This document shows, in pieces, positions 55,703-64,000 of a stretch of DNA of 64,000 bases. Made by a program: the position numbers and the translations under genes. Source of the DNA: Mesotoga infera. GTDB taxonomy: Bacteria > Thermotogota > Thermotogae > Petrotogales > Kosmotogaceae. Positions within the stretch are counted from its first letter, which is position 1, and every line of letters begins with the position of its first letter. Where the stretch lies: contig NZ_LS974202.1 of the NCBI RefSeq assembly GCF_900157305.1, positions 310,001 to 374,000 of the forward strand. Reading direction: 5' to 3'. The notes beneath the pieces are model-generated. The model had not been told where the DNA came from and did not search any database. It saw nothing but the letters and a program-made list of their open reading frames with translations.

Positions 55703-55731
55703 ATTGTACAATGGACTTTTGGAACTGTCAA
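55703..55731 (-). promoter_or_regulatory. Promoter of the str-S10-spc-alpha superoperon
   Basis: On the minus strand TTGACA (55726-55731) and TACAAT (55703-55708) are 17 bp apart. Transcription would start near 55696, leaving a leader of about 36 nt before rpsL. No other equally good promoter was seen in the gaps down to rplQ. Confidence 0.9.
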
Positions 55732-55784
55732 ACTAGAACAGCGTCCTTATGATATTGAAAAAAAGAAATTTACAGACATTTTAC

Positions 55785-56711
55785 TTACACTTGCAAAGAA
55801 GACTTTATGAGAGCGAAGTAGGCGATCTCCTGGTTTATATCGCCCCTCTTGAATTCCTCGTCGAGATCTTGGAGGCACAGCAGGAGAAAAGCGATCTTTC
55901 TCCGATCCAGCGAAGCGGTTATATCTATATTCTGCTCACCGCTGCCGGAGAAGTTGAATCCCACAATCTTCGAGATCCTAGATGCCGAGATGCCGGTCGC
56001 TTCGGAGAGTGATTTGACTTCTTTCCACGAGAGTGTACCCCCTGCGGTTTTATGTTCAAGCACCGTGCCGATCTCGATCAGGATCTTCGAGAGTACAGAG
56101 GAGAAAAGTGGAAAGGGCAATTGCCTATGGTCAAAATCGTACAGGAACTCCGGGCCACAGCTCAAAAAAGTGAAGACCAGAGCCTCGACTTCGACCTCAA
56201 TATCCTTCACCACGTATTTGTCGACCATCGCGGCGGTTATATTTCGGTCAACGACCTTGAGCTTTTCGAGTTCGCTCAGTATCCTTAGCTCATCTTTGCC
56301 GACTTTTTCGATCATTCTCTTGATCGAATCGCGAGTAGCCTTCATCTGAAGCTGTGAGGCGATGTTGATACCATGTTCAACCCACCGCTCCTCTTCCCAC
56401 GGTTTTGGCAGTTCGAAAGATACCTTTATCTTTTCGATACCCGGATCTATGGAACCATCGATAAAGATATCGAGAGATGGATCTATGTATTTGAGAAGTC
56501 TCTCTATCGACTTTTTTTCTTCCTTTTTCCATTTGGAGAAACCGTCGAGTCTGACGGCCGTTTCGCCGAACATATTCGAAGAGGAGATAACCGTTCTGAA
56601 TTTGTATTCTTTTTCGTCGTGATCGGAGGATATCCTCCGGCAGTTCGGGGCTCGGGCCGATATGAAAAACTCTTTCAGTACCAGACTTTCGCCGGTTATC
56701 TCAAATACCAT
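55785..56711 (-). CDS. Probable DNA polymerase III delta subunit (HolA-like, divergent)
   Basis: The 308-residue protein is not obvious. The C-terminal two thirds follow the HolA clamp-loader pattern: DELRILSELEKLKV, NITAAMVDKYVVKDIEVEVE, ALVFTFLSCG, LSKILIEIGTVLEHKTAGGT, SWKEVKSLSEATGISASRIS and the end FLLLCLQDLDEEFKRGDINQ. The N-terminal part shows FEITGESLVLKEFF, comparable to the HolA GxxxxLxxEx start, but lacks a Walker A motif, as expected for delta. I chose ATG at 56709-56711, inside the ftsI end. An in-frame TTG at 56723 is an alternative. Confidence 0.55.
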   Translation of the reverse strand: MVFEITGESLVLKEFFISARAPNCRRISSDHDEKEYKFRTVISSSNMFGETAVRLDGFSKWKKEEKKSIERLLKYIDPSLDIFIDGSIDPGIEKIKVSFELPKPWEEERWVEHGINIASQLQMKATRDSIKRMIEKVGKDELRILSELEKLKVVDRNITAAMVDKYVVKDIEVEVEALVFTFLSCGPEFLYDFDHRQLPFPLFSSVLSKILIEIGTVLEHKTAGGTLSWKEVKSLSEATGISASRISKIVGFNFSGSGEQNIDITASLDRRKIAFLLLCLQDLDEEFKRGDINQEIAYFALIKSSLQV

Positions 56712-58533
56712 CGGCCTCTCCAACTCCCAGCCACACTTCTATTCTGTCTTCCAGAGGGTGCCCGGCCTCGGGGAATTGTTTCATAACCTTCCCTGCCCCG
56801 TGAACGATGAGCTTGTCGATTCCGTAGATTTTCCTTACTTCGCTCACATCAATCAGTGTATAGCCAGTAAGATCCGGCATTTTCCAGTTGTATATTCCTT
56901 CGTATTTCTCTTCTTCAATATCTATTTTGTATATTTTTTTGACTATCGAAGCGAACATCGGGGCAGCCACATAGCCACCGTAATAGACACCGGCCTTCGG
57001 CGTATCGATCATGATGTAAAGCGTGTAGACTGGATTTTCCACAGGGAAGAAACCATAGAAGAGTGCGTAGTAAGTTTCGTCGTTGTACCCTCCAGGTCCG
57101 GCTTTTTGAGCCGTCCCGGTCTTACCGGCTATTCTAATCCCATCGACCTGCGCGAGTGTTCCCGTACCGTTCAGGACGACACTCTCAAGAACGGGGATCA
57201 TCTCTGCCACCAATTCTGGGGAGAAGAGAATTCCATCGACCTTCTTCGGAACGTTGACGAATCCATCTTCATTCCTAATAGCTTTCAAAAAAGTGGGAAC
57301 GATGAACTGACCACCCGCGGGGAAGACATTTAGAGCCTTAACCATTTGAAAAATGTTCACGCCCAGACCCTGACCGATCGGAAACTGGTAAGGCGATATG
57401 AGCGACCAGACCGAAGCTTTTGGGAAAATTCCCGGCGTCTCACCGGGAAGATCCACTCCCGATAACCTTCCAAATCCCATATTTTCAAGTGCGGCATACA
57501 TTTCATTCTTTCCAAGAGTGTTGAAAATCTTTCCACCGACCTGCACGGTCGCCACGTTACAGGAGTTTATAATCGCCTCCCTGAAGGTCTGGACACCGTG
57601 TCTTTCACCCTCGACGTCGCGTATAATTATGTTCAGTCCGGGGACCGGCTGTATCCTCCCGTCGCAATTGAAAGTCATCTCTTCGTTGATGGCCCCTACT
57701 GTGAGAGCAAGCGAATAGATCAGCGGCTTAATAGTAGATCCCGGTTCGAATATTCCCTTCAAGCCGAGATCCCAGTTGTATGTGCCGGCGTAAGAGAGTA
57801 CTTTGCCGGTCTTACTATCGAGAAGTATGGCAAGCCCTCCATCGGCCATATTTTTTTCGACGGTTTTTTGTAGCTCTTCGTAAACCATTCTTTGGAGATC
57901 TATATCTATAGAGAGATAGATGTCGCTCCCGTTTATCGGTTCTTCTCTCTTGGCACCAGTTAAAGTCCGCCTGATCAATCCGTCTTTCTTTCCGGAAAGG
58001 ATCTCGTCGTACTGCAACTCTAGCCCGTTCAGAGGTACCCCACCTTTGTCCAGCGAGCCTATTATTCTGTCTAGTCCGTACTCTTTGAAGGTCAATCTCT
58101 CCCTCTGCATCTCCAGAGATATATACCTCTTGGTAAGGGGGGTGATTTTTCTCATCATTTCCTCGTTAGTCGGGGAGGTTCCAAGAAGCATGAAACTTTT
58201 AGTGCCGCGAAGGTTCTCTTCAAGAGTTTTGTATGATATTCCGAAAGCGATTTCTATGTTTCGTAAAACCTTTTCTATCTGTTCAGCAGAAGTCGATAGC
58301 CTGAGATAACCCAGATCCAACCAGGCTTCATAAATGATCGAATCACTTGCAAGCAACTTTCCGTCGGAATCATAAATCGATCCCCTTAGAGATGGGATGC
58401 GGTTTATGCCAACAACAACCGGTATATCCGGCTCGGTGAAGAGCGAAAAATAACCGGCTCTTACAGCGAATACAGCCACGCAGAGCACAAGAATTATGTA
58501 CAAAAGAAAAACTCTGTTAGTGAGATTTCGAAT
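56701..58533 (-). CDS. ftsI: Penicillin-binding protein, FtsI/PBP2-like transpeptidase
   Basis: This is a division transpeptidase that cross-links septal peptidoglycan. After one N-terminal membrane span comes the PBP dimerisation domain (PSLRGSIYDSDGKLLASDS). The transpeptidase domain has the active-site serine in EPGSTIKP, SxN as NSCN, and KTGT in IAGKTGTAQKAG. A single PASTA-like domain ends the protein (MPDLTGYTLIDVSEVRKIYG). The first ATG/GTG/TTG start in frame (TTG at 58501-58503) lacks a ribosome binding site and removes the basic residues before the span. An in-frame ATT at 58531-58533 follows AGGTGG by 7 nt and gives MRNLTNRVFLLYIILVL, so I extend the gene to it. Confidence 0.9.
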   Translation of the reverse strand: MRNLTNRVFLLYIILVLCVAVFAVRAGYFSLFTEPDIPVVVGINRIPSLRGSIYDSDGKLLASDSIIYEAWLDLGYLRLSTSAEQIEKVLRNIEIAFGISYKTLEENLRGTKSFMLLGTSPTNEEMMRKITPLTKRYISLEMQRERLTFKEYGLDRIIGSLDKGGVPLNGLELQYDEILSGKKDGLIRRTLTGAKREEPINGSDIYLSIDIDLQRMVYEELQKTVEKNMADGGLAILLDSKTGKVLSYAGTYNWDLGLKGIFEPGSTIKPLIYSLALTVGAINEEMTFNCDGRIQPVPGLNIIIRDVEGERHGVQTFREAIINSCNVATVQVGGKIFNTLGKNEMYAALENMGFGRLSGVDLPGETPGIFPKASVWSLISPYQFPIGQGLGVNIFQMVKALNVFPAGGQFIVPTFLKAIRNEDGFVNVPKKVDGILFSPELVAEMIPVLESVVLNGTGTLAQVDGIRIAGKTGTAQKAGPGGYNDETYYALFYGFFPVENPVYTLYIMIDTPKAGVYYGGYVAAPMFASIVKKIYKIDIEEEKYEGIYNWKMPDLTGYTLIDVSEVRKIYGIDKLIVHGAGKVMKQFPEAGHPLEDRIEVWLGVGEADGI

Positions 58534-58555
58534 TTAAGATCCACCTCACAGAAAA

Positions 58556-58843
58556 CTACTTTTCAGCCCTTATCCCTACGACAGTCTCCAAATAAGAAAT
58601 TTCTCGCACTACGTTCTCCAGGCGAGATTCCATGACCGTAAGGTTCTGTTCTTTTTGTCTTACCAACTCAGAGATCTTATCGGCCTCATTGCCGAAATAG
58701 AATGGAAGAGTGACTGAAACTGCCAGGGAAAGAAAGATAATCAGAACCTGTAAAAAACCAAACAAACCCTTTGCGTCACTGCTAACCAAGGCCTGTCCGT
58801 CTTCATGTACCAGTGGCTTCCGCTTCGCTGTAATAGATTGCAC
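58556..58843 (-). CDS. FtsL-like division protein
   Basis: The 95-residue protein has a short basic cytoplasmic part, one membrane span (about residues 32-50, VLIIFLSLAVSVTLPFYF) and a short extracytoplasmic coiled coil (ADKISELVRQKEQNLTVMES and on). This is the architecture of FtsL/DivIC. The position between rsmH and ftsI is the classic ftsL position in the division cluster. The assignment rests on layout and context, since FtsL sequences are poorly conserved. Confidence 0.7.
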   Translation of the reverse strand: MQSITAKRKPLVHEDGQALVSSDAKGLFGFLQVLIIFLSLAVSVTLPFYFGNEADKISELVRQKEQNLTVMESRLENVVREISYLETVVGIRAEK

Positions 58844-58858
58844 GAGATGTTCCTCCCT

Positions 58859-59758
58859 TCAAATCCGCTCCGCTGCCCTCAATCTTGCGCTTCTTGCCCG
58901 TAGATTGAGATCAATCTCATCTTTAGACGGCAATAGGGGTTTCTTCGTAAGTATCTTCAACTCAATGTCCATCTTTTCTCTAAACACCCTTTTAGCTATA
59001 CCATCTTCCAGAGAATGAAAAGAAATAATTACAACACGACCGCCTGGATTAAGATAACAGGGAATTGCCCTCAGTGCCTTCTCGATGTTTTCCAGCTCAT
59101 CGTTCACTTCAATCCGAATAGCCTGAAAAGTGCGAGTTGCGAAATGACTCTTTCTTTTGTACCTCTCGGCCGGTGGTATCGCCTTCTTGATAGCCTCTAC
59201 GAGATCTTTAGTGGAATACAACGGTCTTCTTGAGATGATGCTTCGTGCGATCTTCCTCGCAAACCTCTGTTCCTCACCGTACTCGAAAATTATCCTCGCG
59301 AGGTCCTTCTCACTGTAGCCGTTCACGACTCGCTCAGCTGTAAGTTCTCTTGAAAGATCCATACGCATATCCAGCGGTTCGTCGATATCGTAGGAAAAAC
59401 CCCTTCCCAGAGACTTCAACTGAAAGGTAGAGACTCCCACATCCAGTAAAAAACCATCAACCTTGGTAACACCGAGCTGTCGCAACACAATTTCAAAATT
59501 AGCATAAGATAGATTGAAGAGCTGGAAGCATCCCTGATAATCTTTCAGGTTCCGCTCCGCTAACTCCAGAACCTCCCGATCTACATCGAGCCCTACGACT
59601 CTAGATAGACCTTTGGTGGCCTCAAGAATAGCTCTCATATGGCCACCTTCTCCAGCGGTACAATCAAAATAAAGACCGCCCTCTTGCTTAGAAAGCAAAT
59701 AATGGAGCGCTTCGTGAATCATTACGCTCCTATGGTGTTCGTCATATTGCCTTGACAA
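58859..59758 (-). CDS. rsmH: 16S rRNA m4C1402 methyltransferase RsmH
   Basis: RsmH (MraW) N4-methylates C1402 of 16S rRNA with SAM. The 299-residue protein has HHRSVMIHEALHYLLSK, the SAM motif YFDCTAGEGGHMRAILEA, FLLDVGVSTFQL and PAERYKRKSHFATRTFQAIR. It ends with GRVVIISFHSLEDGIAKRVF. The start is TTG at 59756-59758, with GGAGTG about 6 nt upstream. It leads the small rsmH-ftsL-ftsI cluster and has its own promoter. mraZ is not next to it. Confidence 0.95.
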   Translation of the reverse strand: MSRQYDEHHRSVMIHEALHYLLSKQEGGLYFDCTAGEGGHMRAILEATKGLSRVVGLDVDREVLELAERNLKDYQGCFQLFNLSYANFEIVLRQLGVTKVDGFLLDVGVSTFQLKSLGRGFSYDIDEPLDMRMDLSRELTAERVVNGYSEKDLARIIFEYGEEQRFARKIARSIISRRPLYSTKDLVEAIKKAIPPAERYKRKSHFATRTFQAIRIEVNDELENIEKALRAIPCYLNPGGRVVIISFHSLEDGIAKRVFREKMDIELKILTKKPLLPSKDEIDLNLRARSARLRAAERI

Positions 59759-59780
59759 CTAATTCACTCCGCTTGAAGAA

Positions 59781-59810
59781 ATCATACCACTTTTTGGTGG
59801 GCAATGTCAA
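59781..59810 (-). promoter_or_regulatory. Promoter for the rsmH-ftsL-ftsI cluster
   Basis: On the minus strand TTGACA (59805-59810) and TATGAT (59781-59786) are separated by 18 bp. Transcription would start near 59774, about 16 nt before the rsmH TTG. A short CCAC/GTGG inverted repeat lies in the spacer. Confidence 0.85.
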
Positions 59811-59823
59811 ACATTTGGAAAAT

Positions 59824-60936
59824 TTATTCAAGAGATTTCTCTATCGCCGAGAAGAAAAGCAATTCTTTTTCGATGAATTCTTCTATGTCGCCATCCATAA
59901 CCGATTGAATATCCCCAGTCTCTGTTTCCGTTCTGTGATCTTTCACCATCGTGTAAGGCTGGAATACGTAAGATCTTATCTGGTTGCCCCAGGAGATATC
60001 TTTCTGGTCACCCATGAGCTTGAGCTTTTCGTTCCTCTTTTTCTCGAGCTCGATTTCGAAAAGCTTGGCGTAAAGCATTTTCATGGCGTTTGCCTTGTTC
60101 TGGTGTTGAGACCTCTCTGTCTGGCAGGCAACTACTATACCCGTCGGTAGGTGAGTTATTCGAACGGCAGAATCGGTTTTGTTAACATGTTGGCCGCCAG
60201 CACCGCCTGACCGGTAAGTGTCTATTTTCAGATCTTCTGGTCTTATCTCGATCTCCGGGACTTCTTCCATTTCTGGAAAGACGCTGACGGACGCAAAAGA
60301 AGTATGCCTCCTGTGGTTGGCGTCGAACGGGGAGATCCTGACCAGTCTGTGAACTCCCGCTTCGAACTTCAACTTTCCATAGGCGTAAGGTCCGGCAAAG
60401 TTCAGAGTCACGCTTTTTATTCCGGCTTCGTCTCCGGGTAGTTCATCGACGATCGTGACTTTGTATCTGTTCGCTTCGGCCCATCTCGTGTACATGCGCA
60501 TCAACATCGAAGCCCAATCCTGAGACTCGGTTCCACCAGCTCCAGGATGGATCGATACAAAACAGTTGTTGTCGTCGTACTTACCGTTGAGGAGAATGGT
60601 TAGTTCAAATTCTCTAACTTTTCTCGACGCTAGGGCGACAAGTTCCTCCACGTGGTGGATGTAGCTCTCATCTTCCGAGGCCAGTTCGACGGCGATATCG
60701 ATATTTTCGAATTCGCCCTCCACGTCTTTCAACAATTCAAGAGTGTTTCTGAAAGACTGAGCTTCCTTTCCAAGCTGGGAGGCCTGCCTTTTATCGCTCC
60801 ATATTGATGGATCGCTCATTTTGTTCTCGATTTCCCTCAGCTTTTCCTTCATTCTCTCCAGATCAAGCGTTCCCTTTATCGAGTCGAACTTGTCTCTCAA
60901 TTCCTGAATCTTTGAGTTGATTTCGTAACTGATCAA
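59824..60936 (-). CDS. prfB: Peptide chain release factor 2
   Basis: RF2 (370 aa) releases peptides at UGA and UAA. The SPF recognition tripeptide lies in RISPFDANHRRHTSFAS and the GGQ catalytic motif in YRSGGAGGQHVNKTDSAV. The N-terminal helical domain is complete. The reading frame is continuous, without the in-frame UGA and +1 programmed frameshift that many bacteria use to autoregulate RF2. It lies 14 bp after secA. Confidence 0.97.
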   Translation of the reverse strand: MISYEINSKIQELRDKFDSIKGTLDLERMKEKLREIENKMSDPSIWSDKRQASQLGKEAQSFRNTLELLKDVEGEFENIDIAVELASEDESYIHHVEELVALASRKVREFELTILLNGKYDDNNCFVSIHPGAGGTESQDWASMLMRMYTRWAEANRYKVTIVDELPGDEAGIKSVTLNFAGPYAYGKLKFEAGVHRLVRISPFDANHRRHTSFASVSVFPEMEEVPEIEIRPEDLKIDTYRSGGAGGQHVNKTDSAVRITHLPTGIVVACQTERSQHQNKANAMKMLYAKLFEIELEKKRNEKLKLMGDQKDISWGNQIRSYVFQPYTMVKDHRTETETGDIQSVMDGDIEEFIEKELLFFSAIEKSLE

Positions 60937-60950
60937 ACCACACCTCCGTA

Positions 60951-63401
60951 CTAGCGCTTAACCTTGAATCTTTTGGTGCTCTTCTTTTTTCCTGAAGAAT
61001 CGGATTTCTTTTCGGCGGTACCGAACTCCGAGTGTACGGCCTGAAGATTTTTGAATTCTTTATCGGCTTTTTGCTGGGCCTTGTCGCTATCGACCTTTAC
61101 TATTCTAACAATGGCGCTCGCTATATCGTCGTAAAGAGAATCCGTTAGTTGCTGGAAAAGTTCGTAAGATTCCTTTTTAAATTCTATCACGGGATCTTTC
61201 TGGCCGTAAGCTCTCAATCCAACGGAATCCTTAAGGTGATCGACGGATTCCAGATGTCTGCGCCATCTTTCGTCTATCATCCTCAGCATTATGTATTTCA
61301 TGACTTGAGGGAACTCCTTGCCGAAGGACTTCTTCTTCTCCTGGTATGTATCTTCAAGCAGTTTTATGGCAGACTCTTTCAGTTCCTCAATAGTTTTCGA
61401 CTCGCTCAGGCGATTCAGAGAATCGGGCGATAGAAAAGCGAAGGAACTTCTAATCTCCTCTCTGGATGGCATCGCCTGTAAGCCGTCAACTCTTCTTTCA
61501 ACCACGTCATGAATTATCTCGGAGATATTTGAATCCAGTTCTTCACCCTTCAGAACCCAGTCCCTGTGGGCGTAAATCGCGCTCCTCTGTTGGTCCATGA
61601 CTGAGTCGAGCTCAAATAACCTTTTTCTTATCTCGAAGTGTATCCCTTCGATCTTCTTCTGCGAAGAGGATATAATTCTGCTGAGGAGCGGATGCTCTAT
61701 TGGCTGTCCCCTTTCGATTTTCAGGGTCGTCATTATCGATTGCATTCTTTCGCCGCCGAACAACCTTAGCAGATCGTCTTCTGTCGAAAGATAGAACCTG
61801 GATTCTCCGGGGTCTCCCTGTCTACCCGACCTGCCCACGAGTTGGTTGTCTATCCTCCTGCTCTCATGGCGTTCAGTTCCTAACACGAAGAGACCTCCGA
61901 GATCTACGACTCCTTCGCCAAGCTTGATATCGGTTCCTCTACCGGCCATGTTCGTGGCTATGGTTACGGTTTTTGCCTGCCCGGCTTTGGCCACAATTTC
62001 GGCTTCGCGCTCGTGATACTTTGCGTTAAGAACTTCATGGGGCACGCCTTTCTTCTTAAGTAAATTGCTCAGCTGTTCACTCTTCTCTATGGAGGTTGTT
62101 CCTACCAGCACTGGCTGGCCCTTTTCGTATCTCCTGACGATCTCCTCAATTATCGCTTCGTTCTTTTCTTCGCGAGATTTGTAAATCAGATCTTCCTTGT
62201 CCACTCTTACAACTTCGCGGTTGGTGGGAATGACTGCTACCGGTGTGTTGTACATGGATATGAATTCGGCCTCTTCCGTTGCGGCTGTCCCGGTCATACC
62301 GGAGACCTTCTCGTACAACTTGAAGTAATTCTGGAAAGTGATAGTAGCGAAAGTGACCGATTCCTGTCTTATCTGAACGTTTTCCTTTGCTTCTATTGCC
62401 TGGTGGAGACCTTCCGAGTATCTTCTACCCTGAAGAAGTCTCCCAGTGAACTCATCCACTATCACGACTTCACCCTCTTGACTCACGAGATAATCGACCT
62501 CTTTTCTGTAAAGAGTCATGGCTTTAAGCGCGTTGAGCAGGTGGAAGAGGTAGTCATAGTTGCTCGGATCGTATAGATTGTCTATCTGCAGCAATTTCTC
62601 TGCCTTTGCTATACCTTCGTCGGTAAGGGTGACAGTCCTGTCTTTCTCGTCAACCAGAAAGTCCTTTTCCTGCTGAAACCTCTTGGCGAAGAAGGCGAAC
62701 TGCCGATAGAGACTGGACGAATCCTCGGCCGGTCCGGAGATTATTAACGGCGTTCTCGCCTCGTCTATCAGTATGGAGTCGGCCTCATCCACGATAACGA
62801 AGTTGTGGCCACGTTGAACTTTGTTTTCGAGCGAATAGACCAGGTTGTCCCTGAGATAATCGAAACCGAACTCGTTAGCCGTACCGTAAGTAATGTCGCA
62901 GTTGTAGGCTTCTTTCCGGTTGACCGGGTCCATGCTGGCCTGTATGAAGCCTGCCTTCATCCCGAGATATTCGTACACGGGTCCCATCCAGCCCGCATCT
63001 CTCTTAGCCAGGTAATCGTTAACGGTTGCGAGATGGCAGCCCTTTCCGGTAAGAGCGTTAAGATACAGTGGCATGGTCGCGACAAGGGTCTTTCCCTCGC
63101 CGGTTTTCATTTCGGCTATCTTTCCTTCGTTCAGGGCCATTGCTCCCATAAGCTGCACGTCGAAAGCCCTCATTCCTGTGGTCCTCTTCGCGGCTTCCCT
63201 TACCAGCGCGAAGGCCTCGGGTATCAAGTCTTCCAGAGGGCTGCTTTCGGCCGCTTTCTTCAGCTCCTCGGTTTTTTTCAAAAATTCTTCTTGAGTAAGT
63301 TTACTAATTGAGGGCTCTAAGGAGTTAATTTTCTCGACTACTTTTGAGTACTTTTTGAGAAGCATTTTGTTTTTGTCGAAAATCTTGTCGAAAATGGACA
63401 T
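60951..63401 (-). CDS. secA: Preprotein translocase ATPase SecA
   Basis: SecA (816 aa) drives export through SecYEG. Walker A is MKTGEGKTL (98-106) and the DEAD motif lies in [20 protein letters not shown]. The preprotein cross-linking domain and the NBD2 motif [19 protein letters not shown] with [17 protein letters not shown] are present. The helical scaffold follows. The usual C-terminal SEC-C zinc motif is absent and is replaced by a short Lys-rich end ([12 protein letters not shown]), as in several other lineages. It lies 9 bp after the unrecognised partial gene. Confidence 0.98.
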   Translation of the reverse strand: MSIFDKIFDKNKMLLKKYSKVVEKINSLEPSISKLTQEEFLKKTEELKKAAESSPLEDLIPEAFALVREAAKRTTGMRAFDVQLMGAMALNEGKIAEMKTGEGKTLVATMPLYLNALTGKGCHLATVNDYLAKRDAGWMGPVYEYLGMKAGFIQASMDPVNRKEAYNCDITYGTANEFGFDYLRDNLVYSLENKVQRGHNFVIVDEADSILIDEARTPLIISGPAEDSSSLYRQFAFFAKRFQQEKDFLVDEKDRTVTLTDEGIAKAEKLLQIDNLYDPSNYDYLFHLLNALKAMTLYRKEVDYLVSQEGEVVIVDEFTGRLLQGRRYSEGLHQAIEAKENVQIRQESVTFATITFQNYFKLYEKVSGMTGTAATEEAEFISMYNTPVAVIPTNREVVRVDKEDLIYKSREEKNEAIIEEIVRRYEKGQPVLVGTTSIEKSEQLSNLLKKKGVPHEVLNAKYHEREAEIVAKAGQAKTVTIATNMAGRGTDIKLGEGVVDLGGLFVLGTERHESRRIDNQLVGRSGRQGDPGESRFYLSTEDDLLRLFGGERMQSIMTTLKIERGQPIEHPLLSRIISSSQKKIEGIHFEIRKRLFELDSVMDQQRSAIYAHRDWVLKGEELDSNISEIIHDVVERRVDGLQAMPSREEIRSSFAFLSPDSLNRLSESKTIEELKESAIKLLEDTYQEKKKSFGKEFPQVMKYIMLRMIDERWRRHLESVDHLKDSVGLRAYGQKDPVIEFKKESYELFQQLTDSLYDDIASAIVRIVKVDSDKAQQKADKEFKNLQAVHSEFGTAEKKSDSSGKKKSTKRFKVKR

Positions 63402-63410
63402 ACAATCACC

Positions 63411-64000
63411 TCAGTAAAACCGGAGCGCGTGTACCATTTTACCGTTCTCCAGAAAAGTTTGCTGATAGAAGATCGCACTGTCCAGCGAAATCCCTATCAG
63501 CGATTTGAAGATCTTCTTCACATCGACGAAGGCCTCGACGATGTCTTTCTCCATTCCCAGTTCTCTCACAAACTCATAACTGACGTTGTCCCGAAGCGTT
63601 CCCGACGATGAAGCGGCCGAGTAATACTCTTCGGGAGTGAGTGTCGTGAGCACCGTGGTCGAGGGTGAGAAAATGAAATATATCGTATCGAAATCATTCT
63701 CCAGTTCATATACCCGGTTTCCCCTGTAAAGCGAAGTCTTAGCACCCCACTCTTTGAGAGGGTTTTCGAGGAAAGAGGTATCGCCGTTCTTGTTTTTGAA
63801 AACAGCCGAGACTTTTGGAACCTCCGAAACCAGTTCTCCGTATATCCGGGCATTTCCGGTACTTTCTCTAGACAGGAGTACTATGTAATCGGCCAGTTCC
63901 CTGTAAGGTTCGAGATCAAGCTCGAACCAGTGGGTCAATTCATTTCTAAGAGTTTCCACGGAAGAGGAGGGGAAGAAGACCGTATAGTCGCCATAAGTCT
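63411..64000 (-). CDS. Unrecognised protein, C-terminal part (runs off right edge)
   Basis: I do not recognise this protein. A GTG at 63957-63959 would give 182 residues, but the frame stays open to the edge (TYGDYTVFFPSSS immediately upstream reads like coding sequence), so the gene probably continues beyond the window. Visible segments include YRELADYIVLLSRESTGNAR, DFDTIYFIFSPSTTVLTTLT and VKKIFKSLIGISLDSAIFYQ. No membrane span is seen in this part. It lies 9 bp before secA, presumably in the same operon. Confidence 0.7.
   Translation of the reverse strand, partial: TYGDYTVFFPSSSVETLRNELTHWFELDLEPYRELADYIVLLSRESTGNARIYGELVSEVPKVSAVFKNKNGDTSFLENPLKEWGAKTSLYRGNRVYELENDFDTIYFIFSPSTTVLTTLTPEEYYSAASSSGTLRDNVSYEFVRELGMEKDIVEAFVDVKKIFKSLIGISLDSAIFYQQTFLENGKMVHALRFY

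Overview
The window looks like chromosomal DNA of a Thermotogota (Thermotogae) bacterium, probably of the Kosmotoga/Mesotoga branch. The evidence is a 354-residue NusG carrying the large insertion between its NGN and KOW domains that is typical of Thermotoga-type NusG, the gene order tRNA-Thr/tRNA-Tyr-rpmG-secE-nusG-rplK-rplA, zinc-ribbon forms of several ribosomal proteins (S4, S14, L24, L33, L36), and a moderate G+C content. Genus assignment is inference. I see no mobile elements, CRISPR arrays, rRNA genes or broken genes. Except for one gene (nfi), everything is on the minus strand, so transcription runs from high to low coordinates.

Layout from the left. Positions 1-2457 hold a tRNA/translation operon read leftwards from a consensus promoter at 2429-2457: tRNA-Thr, tRNA-Tyr, rpmG, secE, nusG, rplK and the start of rplA. 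Positions 2513-12211 hold housekeeping genes in tight, often overlapping order: mutS2, acpS, ligA, a cysteine desulfurase, yicC, remA-like, gmk and rpoZ. They are preceded by an RseC-like protein, a small exported beta-rich protein and an orphan MEMO1-family protein. Internal promoters are visible in front of yicC and of the exported protein.

Positions 12208-30100 are the unusual part. They hold a type II secretion/type IV pilus-like assembly cluster: GspF/PilC platform protein, pseudopilin-like protein, PilM-, PilN-, PilO- and PilP/GspC-like proteins, then one giant secretin of about 4,546 residues. Its C-terminus is a normal N0-N1-secretin module, but it is preceded by roughly 59 tandem ferredoxin-like modules of about 70 residues. 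Parts of the gene are exact DNA repeats, one of them a mosaic of two other copies. This is my main candidate for an undescribed system.

Positions 30093-36019 hold ispF and dnaN, the divergent nfi, a ROK sugar kinase, rho behind a structured leader of about 340 nt, and transaldolase. Positions 36032-55731 are a fused str-S10-spc-alpha ribosomal superoperon. It runs from a consensus promoter in front of rpsL through fusA, tuf, S10 to L15, secY, adk, map, infA, rpmJ, S13, S11, S4 and rpoA to rplQ, and ends at a strong intrinsic terminator touching the rplQ stop codon. To the right are a probable DNA polymerase III delta subunit, a minimal division cluster (ftsI, ftsL-like, rsmH; ftsI appears to start at ATT), prfB, secA, and the 3' part of an unrecognised gene that leaves the window at its right edge.
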